Part shown: one piece after another, positions 50,883 to 59,804 of the stretch | Layout of the letters: each line of letters starts with the position of its first letter | Numbering within the stretch: the first letter of the stretch is position 1 | From: Bacillota bacterium | Lineage (GTDB): Bacteria; Bacillota; Clostridia; Christensenellales; UMGS416 | Assembly: GCA_023422005.1 (NCBI GenBank) | Contig: JAEZSC010000004.1 | Span: forward strand, 33,058-97,057 | DNA length: 64,000 bases | Direction: 5' to 3' | Notes under the pieces: model-generated | The model's database searches: none | Seen by the model: only the letters and a program-made list of their open reading frames with translations | What the model was told of the DNA's origin: nothing | Position numbers and translations under genes: made by a program

Positions 50883-53033
50883 ATGGCCGACATCCTATCC
50901 CGGCTGGCGCAGGAGTTCAGCCTGCGTCCGGCTCAAGTGACCGCCACCGTGGCCCTGATCGACGAGGGCAACACAATCCCTTTCATCGCACGCTACCGCA
51001 AGGAAGTCACCGGCGGCATCGACGACCAGGTGCTTCGCGAGCTGGGTGACCGCCTGGCTTATTTGCGCAGCTTGGAAGCCCGCCGCGAAGAGGTGCGCCG
51101 GCTCATCCACGAGCAGGGGCAGCTGACACCGGAGATCGGGGCTGCGCTGGATAAGGCACAATCGCTCTCGGAGCTGGACGATATCTACCGTCCCTTCCGT
51201 CCCAAGCGGCGCACCCGTGCATCCATTGCCAAGGAGCGGGGCCTGGAGCCGCTGGCGTCGCTTCTGCTGCTGCAGAACCCCAAGACCGTGCCGCTGGACG
51301 AAGCCAAGGCTTATGTGAGCGAGGAAAAGGGCGTACCCACGCCCGAGGACGCGCTGCAGGGCGCCCAGGACATCATAGCTGAGCTGATCAGCGACAGCGC
51401 CGACAACCGCCGTGTGGCCCGCGACCTGACCGTGAACGACGGCATGGTCGTGACCTCCGCCAAGAAGAAGGAGGACTCGGCCTACCGCATGTATTACGAC
51501 TTCCGCGAGAAAGTGGCGCGCATCGCCGCCCACCGCGTGAGCGCCATAGACCGCGGCGAGCGCGAGGGCTGGCTCAGCGTGAAGCTGGAAGCGCCGCGGG
51601 AGCTGATTCTTGGCATCGTCAAGCGCCGCGCGCTGCTCAACACTTCTCCGGCGGCCAGAGCCGTGGAGGTTGCCATTGAGGACGCCTATGACCGGCTGAT
51701 TGCGCCCTCCATCGAGACCGAGGTGCGCAACGACCTGACCGACCGTGCCAGCGAGCAGGCCATCAAGGTGTTCGCCCAAAACCTCAAGGGCCTGCTGATG
51801 CAGCCACCCATCCGCAAGCACGCGGTGCTGGGGCTGGACCCGGCCTTCCGCACCGGCTGCAAGCTGGCCGTCGTGGATGAGATCGGCAACGTGCTCCACA
51901 CCGGCGTTATCTATCCCACGCCGCCCCAGAGCAAGGTGGAGGAGGCGGCGCGGGTCATGAAAGACCTCATCGCCAAGTTCGGCATCGAGGTTGTGGCCAT
52001 CGGCAACGGCACGGCCAGCCGCGAGAGCGAGGCCTTCGTGGCCGGCGTGCTCAAGAGCATCCCCCAGAAGGTGCACTACGTCGTCGTCAGCGAGGCCGGC
52101 GCTTCGGTGTATTCGGCCAGCAAGCTGGCCGCCGAGGAATTCCCGGAATTCGACGTGTCGCTGCGCAGTGCCGTGTCCATCGCCCGCCGCCTGCAGGACC
52201 CGCTGGCCGAGCTGGTCAAGATAGACCCCAAGGCCATCGGCGTGGGCCAATACCAGCACGACCTGAACCAAAAGCGCCTGGAAGCGGCGCTGGGCGGTGT
52301 CGTGGAGGATTGCGTCAACGCCGTGGGTGTGGACGTCAATACCGCGTCGCCATCGCTTCTGAGCCACGTGGCCGGTATCAACGGAACGGTGGCGTCCAAC
52401 ATCGTGGCCTATCGCGGCGAGGTGGGCCGCATCCGCAGCCGCCGTGAGCTGCTCAAGGTCAAAAAGCTGGGCGCCAAGGCATTCGAGCAGTGCGCGGGCT
52501 TCCTACGCATTCCCGGCGGCGACAACATTCTGGATAACACCGGCGTGCACCCCGAGAGCTACGATGCCGCCGGCAAGCTGCTGAAGCTGACCGGCCGCAC
52601 CGCCGAGGATGTGGCTGCCCGCCGCCTCAATGACCTGGCCCAGCGGGTGGAGGCCATGGGCCTATCCACGGTGGCCGCACAGATCGGCGTGGGCGAGCCT
52701 ACGCTCAGGGACATCCTGGCCGAGCTGGCCAAGCCCGGCCGCGACCCCCGCGACGAAATCCCCAAGCCCATATTAAGCTCTGATGTTTTAGAAATGAAGG
52801 ACCTGACGCCGGGCATGGTGCTGCAGGGCACCGTGCGCAACGTGGCGGACTTTGGCGCTTTCGTGGACATCGGCGTGCATCAGGACGGCCTGGTGCACGT
52901 AAGCGAGCTGGCCGACCGCTTCGTGCGCAACCCCATGGAGGTTGTACACGTGGGCGATGTGGTGCGCGTGCGGGTGCTGAGTGTGGACGCGCAGAAGAAA
53001 CGCATTTCCCTGAGCATGAAGGGCTTGAAGTAG
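50883..53033 (+). CDS. tex: Tex-family RNA-binding transcription accessory protein
   Basis: This 716-residue protein has the full Tex layout: N-terminal helical Tex domain (LIDEGNTIPFIARYRKEVTG), YqgF-like nuclease-fold domain (LGLDPAFRTGCKLAVVD), helix-hairpin-helix region (ASPSLLSHVAGINGTVASN) and C-terminal S1 domain (GTVRNVADFGAFVDIGVHQD, then GLVHVSELAD). Length is normal for the family, and a terminator follows. It is a cytosolic housekeeping protein linked to transcription and RNA turnover. Confidence 0.96.
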   Translation: MADILSRLAQEFSLRPAQVTATVALIDEGNTIPFIARYRKEVTGGIDDQVLRELGDRLAYLRSLEARREEVRRLIHEQGQLTPEIGAALDKAQSLSELDDIYRPFRPKRRTRASIAKERGLEPLASLLLLQNPKTVPLDEAKAYVSEEKGVPTPEDALQGAQDIIAELISDSADNRRVARDLTVNDGMVVTSAKKKEDSAYRMYYDFREKVARIAAHRVSAIDRGEREGWLSVKLEAPRELILGIVKRRALLNTSPAARAVEVAIEDAYDRLIAPSIETEVRNDLTDRASEQAIKVFAQNLKGLLMQPPIRKHAVLGLDPAFRTGCKLAVVDEIGNVLHTGVIYPTPPQSKVEEAARVMKDLIAKFGIEVVAIGNGTASRESEAFVAGVLKSIPQKVHYVVVSEAGASVYSASKLAAEEFPEFDVSLRSAVSIARRLQDPLAELVKIDPKAIGVGQYQHDLNQKRLEAALGGVVEDCVNAVGVDVNTASPSLLSHVAGINGTVASNIVAYRGEVGRIRSRRELLKVKKLGAKAFEQCAGFLRIPGGDNILDNTGVHPESYDAAGKLLKLTGRTAEDVAARRLNDLAQRVEAMGLSTVAAQIGVGEPTLRDILAELAKPGRDPRDEIPKPILSSDVLEMKDLTPGMVLQGTVRNVADFGAFVDIGVHQDGLVHVSELADRFVRNPMEVVHVGDVVRVRVLSVDAQKKRISLSMKGLK

Positions 53034-53070
53034 GCCCGGTAAGTACCGTGCAGAACCTGCCATGAGCCAA

Positions 53071-53106
53071 AACCTTGTAACCTGTCAAAGGGTTACAAGG
53101 TTTTTT
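53071..53106 (+). terminator. Terminator of tex
   Basis: AACCTTGTAACC pairs with GGTTACAAGGTT, followed by TTTTTT. Confidence 0.92.
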
Positions 53107-53152
53107 GCTTTTCTGGGGAGGCTATAAGGACAAGCCAACAGGAGTGTACCCT

Positions 53153-54073
53153 ATGCATATTCAATATGGCATTGAGAAGCTCGGATGTTTGAAGACCGTT
53201 CTGGTGCATCGCCCGGATCAGTCCCTATCCAAGATCACCGAGGAGAACAGAGAGTTCTTTCTCTTCGATCAAGTACCCAACGTGGACAGATATCTGGATG
53301 AGCATCAGCAGTATTGCACCCTGCTCCAGGAACATGGGATCAGCGTGCATTATTTGTCGGATCACGTCCACCGAAACCGGGATTTGCTGGAGCGATTGCC
53401 CAACCTGGCGTATATGCACGATATCGCGGTTGTGAGCTCCCATGGGGCAATCCTATCCAAGATGTCATCCCGGGGTCGCTGTCATGAGGAGGTTGTCGTC
53501 AGGGAAGCGTTGACCGATTTGGGTGTTCCCATACTGTATGAGCCGCCGGAGGGAGATGCGTTCGAAGGTTGCCTGCTGCTCTCGCCAAAGACCGTATTTG
53601 TTGCGGACACCGAGCGCCACAGCAGAAGCTCCATCAAAAAATTCATAGCATATATCCTGCAATACTTCGACGAGGTCCTCTATGCACAGATCCCTCAGGA
53701 CAGAAGATTTATGCATCCCGATATGGTCCTTAACCGTATCACGGATCATCTTATGGTCTACTATCCTCCGGCATTCCTCCTAACGTTCCATATCACCAGG
53801 GAGAAAAGAACCCAGATCGACCTGAAGGCCTGGATGAAAGAACGACAAATTGAGCTCATTCCCCTGTCGGACAGGGAGCAGCAGCATTGGGGCAGCTCGT
53901 TTGTTCCCTTGAAACCGGGGGTTCTCATTTGCTACGACATCTCGCATGACCCGGAAACACGCAATCTGTTGGAGCGTGAGGGCGTACAGTTTATCTTATT
54001 CCACCCCGATGCGCTGCTGGCGGGCGGCGGCAGCCTGCGGTGCCTGACGATGAGGCTGTATCGCGACGGATGA
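53153..54073 (+). CDS. Amidinotransferase/arginine deiminase-fold protein
   Basis: The 306-residue guanidine-modifying-superfamily protein has family blocks in order: GCLKTVLVHRPD, NLAYMHDIAVV (where arginine deiminases have FTRD), PEGDAFEGCL (for EGGD), RRFMHPDMVLNRI (catalytic His region) and a C-terminal GGGSLRCLTM with the nucleophilic cysteine. The Arg of RD and one Gly of EGGD are changed, so substrate specificity is likely different from free arginine. AGGAG lies eight bases before ATG 53153. It is an isolated gene between tex and the T-box leader. Confidence 0.82.
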   Translation: MHIQYGIEKLGCLKTVLVHRPDQSLSKITEENREFFLFDQVPNVDRYLDEHQQYCTLLQEHGISVHYLSDHVHRNRDLLERLPNLAYMHDIAVVSSHGAILSKMSSRGRCHEEVVVREALTDLGVPILYEPPEGDAFEGCLLLSPKTVFVADTERHSRSSIKKFIAYILQYFDEVLYAQIPQDRRFMHPDMVLNRITDHLMVYYPPAFLLTFHITREKRTQIDLKAWMKERQIELIPLSDREQQHWGSSFVPLKPGVLICYDISHDPETRNLLEREGVQFILFHPDALLAGGGSLRCLTMRLYRDG

Positions 54074-54189
54074 TAAGGCCCTGAGCGCCGGACTCCAGCG
54101 CTTCTGCCATACTCTACAATATTATTGGGTTCAGGAGCGGAGCTTGCACCATGCCGCATTGACTTCGATTATGTCCTGTGCTATTATGC

Positions 54190-54538
54190 TCCAAACGAAG
54201 ATCGGGAGCAGTACCCGCGGACATCCCACCCTGCACGGCGTCTCGCCGACATCCAGTCGGCTGAAGCGGCAAGCCGCTTCCGGTGCCGTTGGGCTTAACG
54301 CCATCCAGGCGTTTGAAAAGAGAGGGCGCGCCACCGGCTGAAAGCGCGCCCATGGGATTCATACGCGGCGAAGGACACCCGTGAGTTGGGCGAAGAGGCC
54401 CGCGCGTGCCGCGGGCGGTAGACCGCCCCGCAGCCGGCGTTATCGGCGTAGAGTGGGCGGCATGGCCGCCAACGCGGGTGGTACCGCGGGTGCATGTGAA
54501 CCCGTCCCGGAAGAGCAATCTTCCGGGACTTTTGTTTT
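54190..54538 (+). promoter_or_regulatory. T-box leader riboswitch
   Basis: The hallmark T-box sequence GGGTGGTACCGCGG is at 54476-54489, followed by a terminator hairpin (GTCCCGGAAG 54504-54513, CTTCCGGGAC 54520-54529, then T-rich). Upstream, stem I is closed by CAAACG (54192-54197) and CGTTTG (54310-54315). It contains an AGTA motif (54210-54213) opposite an internal loop with AAC (54297-54299) as the likely specifier codon, and AGAG and GGCTGAAAG elements follow. AAC would sense uncharged tRNA-Asn. Specifier assignment is by eye and less certain than the T-box itself. Confidence 0.88.
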
Positions 54539-54556
54539 AGATAAGGAGGATGACCC

Positions 54557-55015
54557 ATGCCCGACAGAAGAATGAGCCCCGACGACGCCCGCCGGGTGCT
54601 GCGCGAAGGCGACTACGGTGTGCTGAGCACCGCCGACGCCGCCGGCGTGCCCTACGGCGTACCCGTCAACTATGTCTGCGACGAGACCGAAGGCGCGCTG
54701 TACTTCCACTGCGCCCGCGCCGGCCGCAAGCTCGACAACCTGCGTGCCAACCCACGCGTGTCGTTGGCCGTCGTGGGCACCGTCCAGGTCGTGCCCGAGC
54801 GTTTCATCACCCATTATGACAGCGTGCTCGCTGAGGGCCGCGCCGCCGTCATGACCGATGAGTCGGCACGCAGGCGAGCGCTGCTTATGATCTGCGAGCG
54901 CTTCTCGCCGGGCATCGGCCGCCGGGATGAAGTCATCGAGCGGTACTGGAACGCTGTAAACATCGTACGAATGGACATCGACACCATCAGCGGCAAGCGC
55001 AACCGCGACGATTAA
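54557..55015 (+). CDS. Pyridoxamine 5'-phosphate oxidase-fold (NimA-like) flavin-binding protein
   Basis: The 152-residue FMN-binding split-barrel protein opens MSPDDARRVLREGDYGVLST and contains PYGVPVNYVC and LYFHCARAGRKLDNLRANPR, as in NimA-like and pyridoxamine-oxidase-like proteins. A GGAGG lies eight bases before ATG. It is the first gene after the T-box terminator and 16 bases before the AspRS gene, so it is controlled by tRNA charging. Why a flavin-binding protein should share that control is not obvious. Confidence 0.85.
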   Translation: MPDRRMSPDDARRVLREGDYGVLSTADAAGVPYGVPVNYVCDETEGALYFHCARAGRKLDNLRANPRVSLAVVGTVQVVPERFITHYDSVLAEGRAAVMTDESARRRALLMICERFSPGIGRRDEVIERYWNAVNIVRMDIDTISGKRNRDD

Positions 55016-55031
55016 GGGGAGGGAAGGACGT

Positions 55032-56351
55032 ATGCAGACCATCGCGCCGGCAGCCAAAGCGCTGCCCCAACTGCCCGCAAACCCCGCGCCCGGCGAACTC
55101 GTGGAGCTTCACGGCGCAATCTACCGCATCCGCGACATGAGCGGCTTCGCCTTTGTGATCCTATCCACCGCCCGGGAGCTCGTGCAGACGATCTTCATCC
55201 CCGACCAGTGCGGCACGCCCCGCGAGGCCTTCGCCGAAGGCGACCAGGTGACTGTGCAGGCCGAGGCGCGGCCGGAGCCCAGAGCCAAAGGCGGATACGA
55301 CCTGGTGCTGCGCAGCGTGCAACGCCTGAGCGGTCCCGCCGCCCTGCCGGAGCTGGTCATCAACAAGAAGGAGCTGGGTCTGCCGCTGGATACCAACCTG
55401 CAATACCGCTCGCTATGCCTGCGCAACCACCGGGAGCGCTGCATCTTCCGGGTGCAGGCCGGTCTGGCCCAGGGCTTTGCGGACTTCCTGGACGCCAACG
55501 GCTTTACGGCCATCCGCACGCCCAAGCTGGTCAGCGCCGGGGCCGAGGGCGGCAGCAACATCTTCGCGCTGGACTACTTCGGCCGCAAGGCCTATCTGGC
55601 CCAGAGCCCTCAGCTCTACAAGCAGGCCATGGTCGGCGTGTTCGAGCGCGTCTACGAGATCGCGCCGGTGTTCCGCGCCGAAAAGCACGACACCAGCCGC
55701 CACCTCAACGAATACACCAGCGTGGACTTTGAGATGGGCTTCATCGACGGCTTCCACGACGTCATGGCCATGGAGACCGCCATGCTCCGCCACGCCATGG
55801 AGCACTTGAAGCGCGAATACGCGCCGGAGCTTAACGAGCTCAAGGCAGCCGTGCCCGATGTGGGCCACATCCCGGCGCTCAAGTTCCGCGAAGCCAAGGA
55901 GCTGCTGCGGGATAAACTCGGCCGCGAGGTTACCGACTGGCAGGATTTCGAGCCCGCCGAGGAGACCGCGCTGTGTGATTACATCCGCCGGGAGACCGGC
56001 AGCGACTTCGTGTTCGTGACCCATTATCCGTCGTCCAAGCGGCCCTTCTACGCCATGGACGACTCCGAGGACCCCGGCTACACGCTGAGCTTCGACCTGC
56101 TGTTCCGGGGCCTGGAGGTCACCACCGGCGGCCAGCGCATCCACGACTACGACGCCCAGGTGGAAAAGATGCGGGAGCGGGGAATGGATGTGGACGCCTT
56201 CGAGAGCTACCTGCTGATCCACAAATCCGGCATGCCACCCCATGGAGGCCTGGGCCTGGGGCTGGAGCGGCTGACCGCACGGCTGCTGGGGCTGGACAAC
56301 GTGCGTCGGGCATGTTTGTATCCCAGAGACATCAACCGCCTGGAACCATAG
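55032..56351 (+). CDS. aspS: Archaeal-type (non-discriminating) aspartyl-tRNA synthetase
   Basis: This 439-residue class II synthetase has an N-terminal OB-fold anticodon-binding domain (about 25-125) and a catalytic core. Motif 2 is VFRAEKHDTSRHLNEYTSVD and motif 3 is GLGLGLERLTARLLGL. It lacks the bacterial GAD insertion and the extra C-terminal region of 580-residue bacterial AspRS, which places it in the archaeal/AspRS2 type. That type often charges both tRNA-Asp and tRNA-Asn in bacteria that make Asn-tRNA by amidation. A T-box with an apparent Asn specifier fits this. The name AspRS is preferred over AsnRS, but discrimination cannot be proved from sequence alone. Confidence 0.87.
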   Translation: MQTIAPAAKALPQLPANPAPGELVELHGAIYRIRDMSGFAFVILSTARELVQTIFIPDQCGTPREAFAEGDQVTVQAEARPEPRAKGGYDLVLRSVQRLSGPAALPELVINKKELGLPLDTNLQYRSLCLRNHRERCIFRVQAGLAQGFADFLDANGFTAIRTPKLVSAGAEGGSNIFALDYFGRKAYLAQSPQLYKQAMVGVFERVYEIAPVFRAEKHDTSRHLNEYTSVDFEMGFIDGFHDVMAMETAMLRHAMEHLKREYAPELNELKAAVPDVGHIPALKFREAKELLRDKLGREVTDWQDFEPAEETALCDYIRRETGSDFVFVTHYPSSKRPFYAMDDSEDPGYTLSFDLLFRGLEVTTGGQRIHDYDAQVEKMRERGMDVDAFESYLLIHKSGMPPHGGLGLGLERLTARLLGLDNVRRACLYPRDINRLEP

Positions 56352-56364
56352 CAGTGAATAAGCA

Positions 56365-56395
56365 AGCCCGCTGGAAAATCAGCGGGCTCGTTTTC
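56365..56395 (+). terminator. Terminator after the aspartyl-tRNA synthetase gene
   Basis: AGCCCGCTG (56365-56373) pairs with CAGCGGGCT (56380-56388), followed by CGTTTTC. Confidence 0.85.
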
Positions 56396-56436
56396 TCCTA
56401 TCGCACTTTGGTTGTATTTGCCAGCTCGTATTATGC

Positions 56437-57147
56437 TTATGCTGTACGCCTTAAAAAGTATTGAATCATAGCCACACCGTCTATTGTCTCCGTCTTTTCC
56501 ACCTCAAAGAAGTTGAGCAGCATGTTTTCAAATTCTTGAGGCGACATATCGAATTTATCTGGTCTTCCCATAGACACTTCAACCAGGTTCATAAACCGAC
56601 GCATTTTGCCACCGTTATCGGGTATATCCAGAACGAATTTGCCGCCGGGTTTCAGTATCCTATAAGCTTCCGCAAGTGCCTTCGAGACGTAATCTTTTTC
56701 AAAGTATTCAAGTACTCCGATACAAGCCCCGAAATCAAAATAATGATCAGCAAAAGGGGTCTCGTGTATACTTCCGCAATACAACGCACCTACATTCAGA
56801 TTGTTTTTTTCTGTAAATTCATTAAGAAGTTTTATGGTTTCACTGCTTATGTCCACTCCGTGATAAGTCGACGGCCATTCGTCATACCCCTTAAACATCA
56901 GATTCAAACAGCAACCAAGATCAACGAAGTTCATATTTGAGGCTGGAGATAAAAAATCCTTGATTTCGCTGCGTCCGCTATCCGAATCCAACCCTTCTGC
57001 TCTGGCTCTTTGAAAAGCGGTATAGTCAGGATCATTTTTCAGATATTCTGGCAAATCTTCCCCGTATGGATCAGAGCCAATGCCTTTTCGTCCTAACTCA
57101 ATACCTCTGTCATAAGACTTCGCTATCTCTTCCAAGTGGCTGTTCAT
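56437..57147 (-). CDS. Class I SAM-dependent methyltransferase
   Basis: The 236-residue product has a Rossmann-like methyltransferase core: motif I MNFVDLGCCLNLMFKG, an acidic residue in HGVDISSETI, FDFGACIGVLEYF and AYRILKPGGKFVLDIPDNGG. I start at ATG 57147, nine bases after GGAGGG. GC content is lower than the surrounding genes. It is monocistronic, convergent with the synthetase gene. The substrate is unknown; the family covers small molecules and quinone-type methylation. Confidence 0.82.
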   Translation of the reverse strand: MNSHLEEIAKSYDRGIELGRKGIGSDPYGEDLPEYLKNDPDYTAFQRARAEGLDSDSGRSEIKDFLSPASNMNFVDLGCCLNLMFKGYDEWPSTYHGVDISSETIKLLNEFTEKNNLNVGALYCGSIHETPFADHYFDFGACIGVLEYFEKDYVSKALAEAYRILKPGGKFVLDIPDNGGKMRRFMNLVEVSMGRPDKFDMSPQEFENMLLNFFEVEKTETIDGVAMIQYFLRRTA

Positions 57148-57406
57148 TCTACAGGCTCCCTCCATGAAATACATTCGAAACCGGATTTATAGGCATTATA
57201 TAGTTTTTGATTTCGGCAAACAATATAATCAGATGAAACCGATCTGTTACCTTCATTTCATTGGGTACAGAGCGTTTGGCATTTTGTGCTGAGATTTGCG
57301 GGAAATCCCGGCGGATTGATTGAACGCCACCGGCGATTGCGCTACAATCGAAAGGGGCCTTCCGCCTGCGGCGGCCGCTAATACTTGCAATGATGGAGCG
57401 TACCAC

Positions 57407-58126
57407 ATGACGGACATCCAGAAGCGTTTTGAAACCGAAATCGCCGAGATGGTGAAGGCGTGCCACCGCTGCGCCGAGGTCGGCTTTGTGCAGAGCCAGG
57501 GCGGCAACTTGAGCCAGCGGGTGGGTGAGGACCTGGTGCTCATCACACCCACGAAGATGAACAAGGCCGACATCCAGTTCGACGACATCTGCGTCGTCAC
57601 CATGGACGGCAAGACCGTTTATGCCCCCGACGGCGGCAAGCCCACCGGCGAGCTGCCCTTCCACCTGCGCATCCTCAAGAGCCGGCCGGACATCCGCGCA
57701 ATCGTGCACGCCCACCCGCCGGTGCTCACGGGCTTCGCCATCAACGGCGGCGATTGGCTCAAGCGCCCCTATCTGCCCGAACCGGTGCTGGAAGTAGGCC
57801 CCATGGTGCTGGTGCCCTATGCCGAGCCGCTGAGCGAAGAGCTGGCCTGCTCCTTTGACGCCGTCATCGAGACCAGCAACGGCTTCCTGATGCAGAACCA
57901 TGGCGCGCTGATGTGCTCGGTGGAGAGCGCCAAGCGCGCCCAGGAGCTGCTGGAGATGGTGGAGGCCCAGGCCAAGTCGCTGGTGGTGGCCATCGCGCTG
58001 GGCGGCGCGCGCACGCTGCCCGAGGCAGATGTGCGCAATCTGGAGAGGACGCTCAAGACCCGCGGCCAGTGCCTGCCCTGCGCGCCGGGCAAGGCAGCCG
58101 GGCTCATCGAGCTGATGTTTGACTGA
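57407..58126 (+). CDS. Class II aldolase/adducin-family protein
   Basis: This 239-residue zinc-dependent aldolase-fold protein has SQGGNLSQRV near residue 25, the metal-binding pair in IVHAHPPVLTG near 100, and the later histidine in MQNHGALMC near 165. Fuculose-, rhamnulose- and ribulose-phosphate enzymes share this scaffold. GGAG lies eight bases before ATG 57407, and the stop overlaps the start of the aminotransferase gene by one base. A role in deoxysugar phosphate cleavage is plausible given rhamnose isomerase elsewhere in the window, but these are not in one operon. Confidence 0.85.
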   Translation: MTDIQKRFETEIAEMVKACHRCAEVGFVQSQGGNLSQRVGEDLVLITPTKMNKADIQFDDICVVTMDGKTVYAPDGGKPTGELPFHLRILKSRPDIRAIVHAHPPVLTGFAINGGDWLKRPYLPEPVLEVGPMVLVPYAEPLSEELACSFDAVIETSNGFLMQNHGALMCSVESAKRAQELLEMVEAQAKSLVVAIALGGARTLPEADVRNLERTLKTRGQCLPCAPGKAAGLIELMFD

Positions 58127-59277
58127 TGAGCTGGGATTTTGATGCCAACGTAGACCGCCGCTGCACCTGCAGTGAGAAGTGGGACAATTACCCCGGCGCG
58201 CCGGACGCGCTGCCCATGTGGGTCGCGGATATGGATTTCACCGCGCCGCCGGAAGTTTTAAACGCCCTGCGGGATCGCGTGGATCACGGCGTGTTCGGCT
58301 ACAGCTGCCCGCCGCCGGAATCCAGGCAGATCGCCTGCGACTGGCGGCGCCAGCACTGCGGCCACGATGTGCGGCCCGAGTGGGTCGTGTTCAGCGCCGG
58401 CGTCGTGTGTTCGATCAAGGCCGCGATACAAGCCTTCACGGCTCCCGGCGACGCCGTGGTCGTGCAGACGCCGGTGTATCCGCCCTTCCTGCTGGCGCCG
58501 GCCCACGAGGGGCGGCGCGTGGCGCGAAATCCTTTGCGTTGCGAAAACGGCCGTTGGCTGATGGATTTGGACGATCTGGAGGGGCACTTCCGCGCCGGCG
58601 CGCGCTTCATGCTGCTGTGCAGCAGCCACAACCCCGTGGGCCGCGTGTGGACGGCGCAGGAGCTGGCCGAGCTGGCGGCGCTGTGCCAGCGCTATGAGGT
58701 GCTCGTGGTGTCCGATGAGATCCATTGCGACATCCTGCGCCCGGGCCAGCGGCACACGGCGCTGGCCGCGCTGCCCGGCATGCAGGATCGCGTGATCACG
58801 TGTGCATCCACGACCAAGAGCTTCAACCTGGCCGGGTTGCAGAATTCCGTGGCCTTCGCCGCCGACGAGGGCATTCGCGAGAAGCTGCGGCGCGAGCTGT
58901 ACCGCTGCAACCATTCGGAACCCAACCTCTTCGGCATGCTGGCGCAGAACGCCGCCTGGCAGCACGGCGGGCCGTGGCTGAATGCGCTGAACATCTACAT
59001 CGCCGCCAACGCCGACCTGGCGCTGGGCGTGCTGGGCGACCAGGACAGGATTTCGGCCACGCAGCCCGAGGGCACCTATCTGCTGTGGGTGGATTGCACG
59101 GCGCTGGGGCTGGATGAGCCAGCGCTGTTGGATTTCTTTGTGCAACGCTGCCGGGTATTCCCGACCATGGGCAAGCCCTACGGCGCGCCGGGCTTTGTGC
59201 GGCTGAACCTTGCCACCCGCCGAGCGCTAGTGGAGGAGGGCGTTGGGCGAATCCTGGAGGGACTCAAAGAGATCTGA
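58126..59277 (+). CDS. MalY/PatB-type PLP aminotransferase (cystathionine beta-lyase-like)
   Basis: The 383-residue fold-type I PLP enzyme opens WDFDANVDRRCTCSEKWDNY, the MalY/PatB pattern. It contains LPMWVADMDF, SSHNPVGRVW, VVSDEIHCDI and the PLP lysine in ASTTKSFNLAGLQN. MalY enzymes cleave cystathionine or cysteine C-S bonds. It is translationally coupled to the class II aldolase-fold gene, an uncommon pairing. The enzyme class is confident; whether it acts on cystathionine, another C-S substrate or as a true aminotransferase is open. Confidence 0.9.
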   Translation: MSWDFDANVDRRCTCSEKWDNYPGAPDALPMWVADMDFTAPPEVLNALRDRVDHGVFGYSCPPPESRQIACDWRRQHCGHDVRPEWVVFSAGVVCSIKAAIQAFTAPGDAVVVQTPVYPPFLLAPAHEGRRVARNPLRCENGRWLMDLDDLEGHFRAGARFMLLCSSHNPVGRVWTAQELAELAALCQRYEVLVVSDEIHCDILRPGQRHTALAALPGMQDRVITCASTTKSFNLAGLQNSVAFAADEGIREKLRRELYRCNHSEPNLFGMLAQNAAWQHGGPWLNALNIYIAANADLALGVLGDQDRISATQPEGTYLLWVDCTALGLDEPALLDFFVQRCRVFPTMGKPYGAPGFVRLNLATRRALVEEGVGRILEGLKEI

Positions 59278-59278
59278 T

Positions 59279-59776
59279 CTAAAGTGGCGACTGCTCAAAG
59301 GCGTCGATCTCCCGGGAAAGAGCCCGCAGGAAGTCCGCGGTCTGCGGCTCACGCAGCAGCTCCGCGAACACCGCCTGCACCGCTGCCACGAAGGCCGACG
59401 ACAGCGCGCCGCGGCCTTGGTGGCACAAAGGGCACACCGGGCGGCCCCTTGGGTCCAGCCGGGCGTTTACGGTGTCATAGTGCACCTTGGGAGCCAAAGG
59501 GAAAATCCGGCAGCTCAGCGGGCGCAATGACCGGCCGCAGGCGCCGCCGCAATCCAACAACTGGATCACCCCATAGCCGGGCAGATGCGCGCCGCGCAGG
59601 GTAAAGCCTGGAAGACTCGCATACACAGCCTCCTCACCGGGAAACAGATACATGCCCGGCAGATCGGCGCCCACGGCGCAGCACGCGCCGCCGCACAGCC
59701 GGCCGCAGTCGGATTTCAAAGGCGTAAGCTCGCCGATCACCGCATACAGCTGTTCATAGAAGGGTTTATTAACCAT
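59279..59776 (-). CDS. YkgJ-like cysteine-cluster protein
   Basis: The 165-residue protein has cysteine groups typical of metal or Fe-S clusters: DCGRLCGGACCAVG near 24, LLDCGGACGRSLRPLSCRIF near 75 and CPLCHQG near 115. It is related to the YkgJ/CxxxxC-type putative zinc- or iron-chelating proteins. I use ATG 59776 after GAGG. It is convergent with the aminotransferase gene, one base between stops, and divergent from the DNA methyltransferase-like gene. Function unknown. Confidence 0.72.
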   Translation of the reverse strand: MVNKPFYEQLYAVIGELTPLKSDCGRLCGGACCAVGADLPGMYLFPGEEAVYASLPGFTLRGAHLPGYGVIQLLDCGGACGRSLRPLSCRIFPLAPKVHYDTVNARLDPRGRPVCPLCHQGRGALSSAFVAAVQAVFAELLREPQTADFLRALSREIDAFEQSPL

Positions 59777-59804
59777 CGTCGACCTCTTGTTTCGGGAGGA
59801 TGTC

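Noticed and set aside
50895..52367. 490-codon minus-strand ORF
   Set aside because: It is a shadow of tex, whose plus-strand product has every expected domain.
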